From Flavobacteriaceae bacterium (GTDB taxonomy: Bacteria; Bacteroidota; Bacteroidia; Flavobacteriales; Flavobacteriaceae), in assembly GCA_016763595.1 (NCBI GenBank), contig JAESTN010000068.1, forward strand, positions 1 through 6,638: 6,638 nt of DNA, read 5' to 3'. The notes beneath the pieces are model-generated. The model did no database searches. It was not told where the DNA came from and was given only the letters and a program-made list of their open reading frames with translations. This document shows positions 1-5,940 of the stretch, in pieces (position 1 is the first letter of the stretch; every line of letters begins with the position of its first letter). Position numbers and translations under genes: made by a program.

Positions 1-131
1 ATAGTATTTTTATGTATCGCCCCTTTCGAAACAACTTGGCCAAGTATATTAATAATACGATACTCTGGTTTTATATTATAGCTTGGATTAATATTAAGCA
101 TATCTCTTGCAGGTGTTGGATACACTATTGC
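1..131 (-). other. T9SS type A sorting domain (partial)
   Basis: Residues 1471-1513 read AIVYPTPARDMLNI, then YRIINILGQVVSKG, the pattern of the C-terminal Por secretion tail (usually YPNP..d.L.i ... i.n..Gq.v..g). Thr replaces the common Asn in YPNP, a tolerated variant. The family is usually about 70-75 residues, so roughly 30 residues lie beyond the left edge. It directs outer-membrane passage by T9SS and is then removed, usually with attachment to the surface or release. Confidence 0.93.
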
Positions 132-3100
132 GTCTCCAATATTTGCACCCGTTGAACGCTGAGAAGTAGTATTATTTCTATAAAGTTCAACAGTATTGTT
201 CGCAATACTTGAGCTTCCTGCAATACCAGTAATGGTTACCTGATCAATATATATCTGATCATTATTCCCCGAGGCATCATTTTGAAACCTAAAACCAGAG
301 TTCACGGCGAAGTTATATTGAGAAGCGTCTAAAACAATGGTAGCTTGGTAATACGTATTGTTGTTGATTCCAGAGCCTCTTACCCAAGTTCCTACGGTTG
401 TCCAAGAACTTCCGTTATAAAAACGAAGCCAAAAATCTTCATTTGTTTCCATGCTATATACATAGAAGTAAAAATTTATTTCTACTTGCGCATATGGAGA
501 TGTATCTATATTAGATAAAGTCATCGCAGAACCTGTTCCAGAATTGTCTCTTAATCGAATTGAATAACTTCCTTCATATGAACGAGATCCAGAATATCGA
601 TAACAATCACTACCACCATCGGCCCAGCCATCCCAGCCAGACTCAAAATAACTTTGATTTAAAATCGTGTTGCTTACAGAACAAGGAGAACATGAAGAAC
701 CCCCACAGTCTATACCTGTTTCATCTCCGTTCTGAATACCATCAGAACAAGTAGGTGTTGTTAAGGTTGTTATATTAATGGTGTTACTTGCACCAGAAAC
801 ATTTCCTGCAGCATCTTTAGCTGTAACACTAAATGAATACGCAGTATTAGCTGTTAGTCCAGTTGCTTGATACGTTGTTCCACTAGTTACTGTTGCAATT
901 ACTGTTGCTCCTTGATATACATCATATCCTGTCACGCCAACATTATCAGTAGAAGCATTCCAAGACAAATCAGTGGTCGTTTCGGTAGTATTACTAGCAC
1001 TTAAACTTGTTGGATCACTTGGTGCATCTGTATCAGGACCAGCGGCAGCGATTACAATTGTATAGTCTTCAACTTCTCCATAGGTAAATGATTGACAAGA
1101 TGTAGGCGTGGCATTATAACTCATCGAAACTCGCATTCTTGTTGATGTTTCTGTAGCACCAGCAGGAATCGTAAAAGATCCACTTACGGGAGTTGTCTGC
1201 GTTGCAGACTGAGAAAATACTTGTTCACCAGCATCTGTAAAGTCACCATCTTTATTGTAATCTATCCATACAGAATATCCTTCAGAATAGACAGTTCCAG
1301 TCCAAGTAGGTGTTACTGTAATTGTATATTGATTTCCTTTCGTTAATGTTGTAGACAGGTTTGTGAAATCAGAATAAAACTGACCTCCAGAGGCATTGTC
1401 AATTGTGTTTAATTGCACTCTTCCAATGTATTCATCATTAATATTTGAACTTTGAGATGCACAATAAGTAACTTGTACCGCATCAGTAGTTACATTAACA
1501 ATAGTACTTTCAGAAGAAACATTGCCAGCAGCATCTTTTGCTTTTACGCTAAATGCATATGCTGTATTTGATGTTAATCCAGTTACTTGATAATTTGTAT
1601 TTGCTGTATTGCTTATAACAGTTGCTCCTTGATATACGTCGTAAGAAGTTACAGCTACGTTATCAGTTGAAGCATTCCAAGACAAACTAACACTCGAGTC
1701 GGTAACATTAGCACTTGCCAATCCAGTTGGAGCAGTAGGCGCTTCTGTATCTGGCGCACTAGTTGATGCATTTACAGTAGTACTTTGTGATGAACTATTA
1801 CCAGCAGCATCTTTCGCAATAACATAAAAACTATAGCTAGTATTTGCAGTTAGTCCAGTTGCTTGATAATTTGTGTTTGTAGTTGTTGCTTTGAAAGCAC
1901 CATTTTGATACACATCATACCCAGTAACTCCAACATTGTCTGTAGAAGCTGTCCAAGATAAATCTATGGTTGTTTCAGTTTGGTTTGAAGCAGCTAGGCT
2001 ACTTGGTGCAGTAGGAGCTTCAGTATCTGGAATTGATGTTGACGTAAAGGTTCCAGTAAATACGCCACGACCATAAGTTGAAGCAATAATTTTATTATTA
2101 GTGTCATCTCCATTTACTGCCCAATAATCTAATGATGTTACACTTACATCACTCATTCCGTTGTATGATTGTGACCAAGTTGGACTCGCGTCATTAAAAT
2201 TACTTGTAGCCCAAATACCTAATTGAGTTGCAAGAATTGCTTCATTTGCATTTAAAGGGTTTAAAAGGAAATCTCTAACAGGAATGTCTGGAAGGTTCCC
2301 TTCTTTGTTAGACCAACTAGAGCCACCATTTGATGATGCCCAAACACTGGTTACTCCATAATTGTGTATGGTCACAATTAAATCGTTGGCAGTTTCTCCA
2401 AATCTTACTGAAGAAACAGAACCCACAAAAGGAGTTGTTATGGTTGACCAAGTTGCAGATGAATTTCCTACACTAGTTAATTTGACAAGACCACCATTAG
2501 CCATACCAACATACCAAGTATTGCTTGCAAAATCAGAAGCAATAAATGCGGTTGGTTTTGCTGTTAAAGCAGCATTGGTTAATGTTCCGTTGCTATTTGC
2601 CGCCACATTTACACTACGTATAGAATAGCTTGTTCCAGAAGAATTGTTACTTAACAAGCGGTTTGCATTACTATCATAACCCATTTGATTTACGAAATCT
2701 CCTGTATTTTGACTATTCACCAATGAAGTTGCTCCTCCATCAATTCTACCTTGCCCATTCCACGGTAAATTAAAACGGTAAATGACATTGTAAACATAAG
2801 TTGCAATCATATACTGACCATCTTTATCAACAAATGTGTAGAAGCCATCACCATCACTTAATTCTTCAGAACTATTTACATTCGCTACAGCGTTTCTAAA
2901 GGCCTGAGTTCCGTTATCTTGTGCTCCAGCAGAAAAGATACCTGAAGTATCTCCAGTTCCATCTGGACCTATCCCTGCTTTTACAAATTGAGTTACATTG
3001 TATCCATTGTTTCGAACACTTATGGTACTTCCTGCATTTCCAGAATAGTAGATTCCACCGTCATTTCCAAACAACATTGCTGAAGATGAATTATTTCCAA

Positions 3101-4541
3101 ATGCAATAGAATGTTGATCTGCATGTACTTCTTGATGCCCAAAACCTCCATACCAATGAGATAATTGAGACCAGGATGAACCTCCATTTGTTGTTTTAAA
3201 TAAATCGATTCCACCTACATAAACAATATCATCGTTTGATGGATCTGCCTCAATCACTAAATCATAAAAGGCTTGTCCACGACAAAAATCATTCGAAGAG
3301 ATTCCGGTATCTGCATCATTCGGTAAGCTTTTAGAAGAAATAGTTGCAAAGCCATTGGTTGTTTCATAAATATGAACAGGAGAGCTACTTCCTTGTGTTA
3401 AGGCATAAATTTTGTTAGGATTGGTTGCAGACGGTTCTAATTCAACTCTGTTAGAATCGGTTAATGGAGAGGCAGCTGCTTCGGTCCAAGTAGATCCATT
3501 TGTACTACTATAGACTCTTCCACCACCTTCACCAAGTGCAGAACCAATGGTTCCCATCCAAACTTTATTATCAGCGCCAACTTCTAAATCATTCGGAATG
3601 TAATAATAAGTAGCTCCGCCAAAAGTATGTTGCATATTTGAAGATTCAATTCTACTCCAAGTTGTACCTCCATTTGTTGAGTGGTATAAACCTGCGGATT
3701 GCAACCCTAACCAGTTTGCTGGGTTGGACGCATCTCCATAAGTATGTGCACCAACAGCAACAAATAGTTCCGTTGAAGTACCATTGTCCCATGCCAATAC
3801 ATCGTTTACATAATAAATGCCATTTAAAAATAAGTTTGTAGCACTATATGAAAAAGTTGCTGGGCCAGCAGGAGGAATTGTTAATGCGGACCAATTAGTA
3901 CCGCCATCTGTTGTTACATATACTCCGTTACCCACAACATCTCCAGCTGTATATTGTTCTCCTGTACCAACGTACCAAATATTTGAATTTCTTGGATCTA
4001 CTGTAATAGAGGTAACTGATAAATTGCCAGGAACGTTTTGAACTCTAGACCAGGTAGAGTTACTATTCGTAATATTTGTGTTTTTCCACAACCCTCCACT
4101 CACACCTCCAGCGTAAACGGTATTGTTACTTGCATCATTTGGGTCATACATAATTACTCTAGTACGTCCACCTACATTATTAGGGCCTCTTTCTTCCCAA
4201 GAATTTCCTGTATCTCCAGGGTTTTTTTGCAGGCGTCTATTTTTGTGTAGTTTTTCTCTTAGAAGGGTGATATTCCCATCATCTAATTTTCCTGTAGATG
4301 GATTTATGGTTAACTCCCACATTTGTTCATAATACTTGTTTGGAGGAAGACCATTTAATTTTCTTGTTTTTTTATCCCAGGTAAGCGTTTTTGTAAAGGG
4401 ACTTTTTTTTAAGAATTCACTATGTTTTTTTCGTTGATTTTCAAGAGTAGATGTTTCTCTTGAATATGAATAAACAAGTATTCCAATTAGTAATAAGGAG
4501 AGTGTTAAACCTCCCACTAATAAGCGTAGTTTTTTCTTCAT
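1..4541 (-). CDS. T9SS-secreted modular protein: Asp-box beta-propellers, FN3 x3, GEVED, beta-sandwich, sorting tail (C-terminus off window)
   Basis: The frame is open for 1513 codons from ATG at 4541 and leaves the window before its stop. I checked frame continuity at many landmarks and found no frameshift. Order seen: signal peptide (1-27); basic leader (28-114); propeller region (115-835) opening with a GPNNVGGRTR motif and GGLWKN around W152; Asp boxes (S/T-x-D/N-G-G-x-x-W type) with Trp at 217, 295, 352 (degenerate), 457 and 743; VHADQH at 472-477; GNDGG at 492-496; QDNGT from 541; GDG at 564-566; FN3 modules at 839-930, 931-1019 and 1170-1259; GEVED module 1026-1164; Cys-rich motif 1265-1287; beta-sandwich 1290-1439; T9SS sorting domain from 1471. 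About 720 residues of propeller matches the size of tandem seven-bladed propellers in sortilin/GH74-like proteins. These proteins are exported by Sec, then across the outer membrane by T9SS. Enzymatic activity is not established: I cannot place GH74 or sialidase catalytic residues. A binding or adhesive role is equally possible. It appears monocistronic with its own promoter. The start is fixed by the signal peptide. Confidence 0.93.
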   Translation of the reverse strand, partial: MKKKLRLLVGGLTLSLLLIGILVYSYSRETSTLENQRKKHSEFLKKSPFTKTLTWDKKTRKLNGLPPNKYYEQMWELTINPSTGKLDDGNITLLREKLHKNRRLQKNPGDTGNSWEERGPNNVGGRTRVIMYDPNDASNNTVYAGGVSGGLWKNTNITNSNSTWSRVQNVPGNLSVTSITVDPRNSNIWYVGTGEQYTAGDVVGNGVYVTTDGGTNWSALTIPPAGPATFSYSATNLFLNGIYYVNDVLAWDNGTSTELFVAVGAHTYGDASNPANWLGLQSAGLYHSTNGGTTWSRIESSNMQHTFGGATYYYIPNDLEVGADNKVWMGTIGSALGEGGGRVYSSTNGSTWTEAAASPLTDSNRVELEPSATNPNKIYALTQGSSSPVHIYETTNGFATISSKSLPNDADTGISSNDFCRGQAFYDLVIEADPSNDDIVYVGGIDLFKTTNGGSSWSQLSHWYGGFGHQEVHADQHSIAFGNNSSSAMLFGNDGGIYYSGNAGSTISVRNNGYNVTQFVKAGIGPDGTGDTSGIFSAGAQDNGTQAFRNAVANVNSSEELSDGDGFYTFVDKDGQYMIATYVYNVIYRFNLPWNGQGRIDGGATSLVNSQNTGDFVNQMGYDSNANRLLSNNSSGTSYSIRSVNVAANSNGTLTNAALTAKPTAFIASDFASNTWYVGMANGGLVKLTSVGNSSATWSTITTPFVGSVSSVRFGETANDLIVTIHNYGVTSVWASSNGGSSWSNKEGNLPDIPVRDFLLNPLNANEAILATQLGIWATSNFNDASPTWSQSYNGMSDVSVTSLDYWAVNGDDTNNKIIASTYGRGVFTGTFTSTSIPDTEAPTAPSSLAASNQTETTIDLSWTASTDNVGVTGYDVYQNGAFKATTTNTNYQATGLTANTSYSFYVIAKDAAGNSSSQSTTVNASTSAPDTEAPTAPTGLASANVTDSSVSLSWNASTDNVAVTSYDVYQGATVISNTANTNYQVTGLTSNTAYAFSVKAKDAAGNVSSESTIVNVTTDAVQVTYCASQSSNINDEYIGRVQLNTIDNASGGQFYSDFTNLSTTLTKGNQYTITVTPTWTGTVYSEGYSVWIDYNKDGDFTDAGEQVFSQSATQTTPVSGSFTIPAGATETSTRMRVSMSYNATPTSCQSFTYGEVEDYTIVIAAAGPDTDAPSDPTSLSASNTTETTTDLSWNASTDNVGVTGYDVYQGATVIATVTSGTTYQATGLTANTAYSFSVTAKDAAGNVSGASNTINITTLTTPTCSDGIQNGDETGIDCGGSSCSPCSVSNTILNQSYFESGWDGWADGGSDCYRYSGSRSYEGSYSIRLRDNSGTGSAMTLSNIDTSPYAQVEINFYFYVYSMETNEDFWLRFYNGSSWTTVGTWVRGSGINNNTYYQATIVLDASQYNFAVNSGFRFQNDASGNNDQIYIDQVTITGIAGSSSIANNTVELYRNNTTSQRSTGANIGDAIVYPTPARDMLNINPSYNIKPEYRIINILGQVVSKGAIHKNT
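225..674 (-). other. Carbohydrate-binding/MAM-like beta-sandwich
   Basis: Residues about 1290-1439 start with YFESGWDGWADGG and DCYRYSG, continue SYSIRLRDNSG and end QIYIDQVTITG. This layout (an 'event' of FESG.W.GW at the start, IRLRDNSG in the middle, IDxVxITG at the last strand) is typical of jelly-roll modules placed just before T9SS tails, often beside secreted proteases or other hydrolases. The ligand is unknown. Aromatic residues (Trp at the start, FWLRFYNGSSW) could form a binding face. Confidence 0.7.
681..749 (-). other. Short Cys-rich motif (CSDGIQNGDETGIDCGG...C..C)
   Basis: Residues 1265-1287 hold four cysteines (1265, 1279, 1284, 1287) in a compact Gly/Asp-rich stretch reading CSDGIQNGDETGIDCGG and then two more Cys. 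The same kind of short motif occurs as a linker in other secreted flavobacterial proteins. Two disulfides, and possibly bound calcium, would fit, but this is inference. Confidence 0.7.
765..1034 (-). repeat. FN3 module C
   Basis: Residues about 1170-1259 form the third FN3 module, starting DTDAPSDPTSL with DLSWNASTDNVG, VTGYDVYQGATVI and TAKDAAGNVSGAS. In its central strands it resembles module B more than A, although B is on the far side of the GEVED domain. Confidence 0.92.
1050..1466 (-). other. GEVED domain inserted between FN3 modules
   Basis: Residues about 1026-1164 match the GEVED module common in secreted Bacteroidota proteins. It opens with YC and has the phrase VWIDYNKDGDFTDAGEQVF in its middle, then GSFTIPAGA, TRMRVSMSY, and the naming motif GEVEDYTI with G-E-V-E-D at 1155-1159. 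The Asp-rich NKDGDF stretch resembles a calcium-binding loop. The function of the domain is not established; it is an extracellular beta-rich module. Confidence 0.9.
1485..1751 (-). repeat. FN3 module B
   Basis: Residues 931-1019 form a second FN3 module, starting DTEAPTAPTGL with SLSWNASTDNVA, TSYDVYQGATVI and KAKDAAGNVSSES. It shares long identical DNA words with module C 717 bases away (for example 1621-1637 matches 904-920), showing a fairly recent common origin or gene conversion. Confidence 0.92.
1752..2027 (-). repeat. FN3 module A
   Basis: Residues 839-930 form a fibronectin type III module. It starts with the linker DTEAPTAP, carries the B-strand phrase DLSWTASTDNVG, then VTGYDVYQNG and the typical late phrase TGLTANTSYSFYVIAKDAAG. 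It abuts module B directly. Such modules are spacers or weak glycan binders in extracellular bacterial proteins. Confidence 0.92.
2037..4199 (-). other. Asp-box (BNR/sortilin-like) beta-propeller region
   Basis: Residues about 115-835 carry repeated Asp boxes with Trp at 217, 295, 352, 457 and 743, plus blade-like phrases such as IWYVGTGE, NTVYAGG and WYVGMANGG. VHADQH (472-477), GNDGG (492-496), QDNGT (541-545) and GDG (564-566) cluster in the middle, as I would expect in sortilin/GH74-like secreted proteins of Bacteroidota. The length suggests two tandem propellers. The domain borders are approximate. The central conserved acidic/His cluster is the best candidate functional site, but that is inference. 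Confidence 0.8.
4461..4541 (-). other. Sec signal peptide of the modular protein
   Basis: Residues 1-27 begin MKKKLR, giving a positive n-region, followed by a Leu/Gly/Ile-rich hydrophobic core at about 7-23. A Ser-Tyr-Ser at 25-27 satisfies the -3/-1 rule for signal peptidase I, so cleavage before Arg28 is likely. An uncleaved N-terminal anchor cannot be fully excluded, but the C-terminal T9SS domain argues for full export. Confidence 0.8.
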
Positions 4542-4574
4542 GACTCGTAAAGTTTTTAATTAGTTAATTTTTGA

Positions 4575-4586
4575 TTTGTTAACAAA
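4575..4586. repeat. 12-bp perfect palindrome TTTGTTAACAAA
   Basis: The palindrome lies in the leader of the minus-strand gene, about 60 bases downstream of its predicted -7 box, and overlaps a second dyad (TTAAC-AAAA-GTTAA, 4579-4592). It could be an operator or a weak RNA hairpin. In AT-rich DNA a dyad of this size can also arise by chance. Confidence 0.35.
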
Positions 4587-4642
4587 AGTTAAATAATTGC
4601 TTTTTTCTTTTAAAAACACTTAATATTTTATTGATAACCTAA

Positions 4643-4673
4643 CAAAACTATGATTTTTATGTACATGTGTCAA
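4643..4673 (-). promoter_or_regulatory. Bacteroidota-type promoter for the modular protein
   Basis: On the minus strand, TTG (4673-4671) is followed by 20 bases and then TAGTTTTG (4650-4643), a full match to the flavobacterial TTG-N(17-23)-TAnnTTTG housekeeping consensus. Transcription would start near 4637, leaving a 5' leader of about 95 AT-rich bases before the ATG at 4541. Confidence 0.65.
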
Positions 4674-4751
4674 TCCCTGAAAATGGGGTATTTTTTCTAA
4701 CGGTTTTCCGTGAGGTAACATTTTTCTCTAATATTTGATTTCAACCTACAT

Positions 4752-4786
4752 ACCCTATCAATCCTATAGATTATTGATTTAAGGGT
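4752..4786. repeat. Imperfect inverted repeat
   Basis: ACCCT and ATCAAT (4752-4762) pair with ATTGAT (4773-4778) and AGGGT (4782-4786), with a three-base bulge and a 10-base loop. There is no T-run behind it on either strand, so it is not an intrinsic terminator. Its position about 80 bases upstream of the minus-strand promoter would suit a regulator site or an RNA structure of a plus-strand leader. Confidence 0.35.
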
Positions 4787-4985
4787 TTATTATAAAAGAA
4801 ATTAATACGAATTACAGAATTTTTAAAGATTCGTGAAAAGGAAAAATGAAGATGATGAAGTATTTTTTTTGGGAAGTTAAATATTATATTTATTGCTCTT
4901 AGGATATAAAGTTTATAGAAAGATTTAGAATAGAACAGGAAAAAAAATCTTTAATGTTATATTGCATGCATTATATTGGAATTGT

Positions 4986-5933
4986 ATGCAAATGAGGTTA
5001 CAAGCTTTGACATTTTTATTACTAAGTTTTACCTGTGGTTCTATACCAATGTTTTCTCAAGACAGTATTCCTAAAACGTCTAATTTAAAAGAAGAGAATT
5101 TTTTAAAGTTTCAAGATCACTTTTTTAAAGCACTGGCACAAAAGTCTATTTATAATTATAGGGTTGCAATTCAGAATTTAGAAAAATGCAATGCATTAAA
5201 ACCTAAAGATATTTCAGTCCTATTTGAAATGTCAAAAAACTATTTAATGCTTAAAAAGTTTTTTGAAGCAGAAGAATTTGCAAAACAGGCACTAGTGCTT
5301 GAGCCAGAAAATTACTGGATTTTAGAACATTTGTCAAAATTATACATCGCCTCAAGGAATATAAAAAAGGCAATTCCGATTCATGAAAAAATAGCCAAGC
5401 AAAACCCTAAAGAAAGAGAAAAACTGGTGTATTTATATTATCAAAATAATGAATTAGCTAAGGCTAAAGTTCTCTTATCAGATTTAGAAAAACAGCGTCA
5501 ATTAACTCCTGGTTTATTAAATTTTAAAAAGAGATTTATGAAAACAGTTTCAGTTGATAAAGTTACTAAGGTTAAAGGGTTGAAAGATTTGATAAAAGAA
5601 TTTGAAACCAATAAAAGTTTTGAAACGCTTTATAAAATATTAACTTTGACGGCCAATACAAATACCAATATTTTATTGTCTTATAGTCAAGTTGGATTGG
5701 AGTTATATCCAGCGCAAGCATATGTGTATTTAATGAATGCAAAAGCGTTAAACCAAAACAATAACTTTAAAAAAGCGCTAGAACAATTAATGAATGGTAT
5801 TGATTTTGTGGTTGATAACAATGTGTTAGAAGCAAATTTTTATGATGAGATTGCTAAAAGTTATTTTGGGTTAGGGAATAACAAGGAAGCAATAAAAAAT
5901 AAAAATAAAGCGTTAGCATTACGTAAAAAATAA
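4986..5933 (+). CDS. Exported tetratricopeptide repeat protein
   Basis: A 315-residue protein. The N-terminus MQMRLQALTFLLLSFTCG is hydrophobic and ends ...MFSQ (22-25), a usual flavobacterial signal peptidase I site, so the product is likely periplasmic. TPR units appear at about 42-75 (FFKAL, YRVAIQNLEKC, LKPKD), 76-109 (AEEFAKQALVLEPEN), 110-143 (LYIASRNIKKAIP) and 144-170. Two more lie near the C-terminus at about 244-279 and 281-313 (YFGLGNNKEAIKNKNKAL). Residues 181-243 are Lys-rich and degenerate. TPRs form helical protein-binding scaffolds; no catalytic domain is seen. The start at ATG 4986 has GGA five bases upstream; ATG 4992 is almost as good, and an in-frame TTG at 4962 is less likely because it adds residues before the signal peptide. 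The gene lies 7 bases before the DUF4292 lipoprotein gene and is surely co-transcribed with it. The partner and process are unknown; an envelope role is inferred from context. Confidence 0.9.
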   Translation: MQMRLQALTFLLLSFTCGSIPMFSQDSIPKTSNLKEENFLKFQDHFFKALAQKSIYNYRVAIQNLEKCNALKPKDISVLFEMSKNYLMLKKFFEAEEFAKQALVLEPENYWILEHLSKLYIASRNIKKAIPIHEKIAKQNPKEREKLVYLYYQNNELAKAKVLLSDLEKQRQLTPGLLNFKKRFMKTVSVDKVTKVKGLKDLIKEFETNKSFETLYKILTLTANTNTNILLSYSQVGLELYPAQAYVYLMNAKALNQNNNFKKALEQLMNGIDFVVDNNVLEANFYDEIAKSYFGLGNNKEAIKNKNKALALRKK

Positions 5934-5940
5934 AAGGTTA

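Larger units (their letters stand above)
4542..4985. other. Divergent intergenic region
   Basis: This 444-base, very AT-rich stretch separates two outward-facing genes and holds no convincing gene. It contains the minus-strand promoter, the palindrome at 4575-4586, small hairpins at 4673-4689 and 4700-4711, and the inverted repeat at 4752-4786. An 18-codon ORF (4846-4902) with AAGGA upstream is possible but unsupported. I found no full TAnnTTTG promoter facing the plus-strand genes; the closest, TATATTTA at 4885-4892, lacks the final G and a well-spaced TTG. Confidence 0.7.

Noticed and set aside
762..2027. CRISPR-like or tandem DNA repeat array
   Set aside because: The periodicity is that of FN3 protein modules (about 270-280 bases) with diverged DNA, not short identical repeats with spacers.
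2037..4199. Sialidase or GH74 enzyme assignment for the propeller
   Set aside because: Asp boxes are structural and shared by many non-enzymatic proteins; no sialidase arginine triad or GH74 catalytic aspartate pair could be identified by eye.
560..4332. Short ORFs of about 60-90 codons on both strands over the large gene
   Set aside because: They overlap a continuous 1513-codon frame with recognisable domains throughout, use alternative starts, and have low-complexity translations without homology signals.
4962..4985. TTG at 4962 as start of the TPR protein
   Set aside because: It would add eight residues (including Trp and Cys) in front of a well-formed signal peptide, and ATG codons at 4986 and 4992 are available with better context.
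5040..5062. Lipobox in the TPR protein (SFTCG)
   Set aside because: Phe at -2 and Thr at -1 fit poorly, and a standard SPase I site (MFSQ) follows a few residues later.
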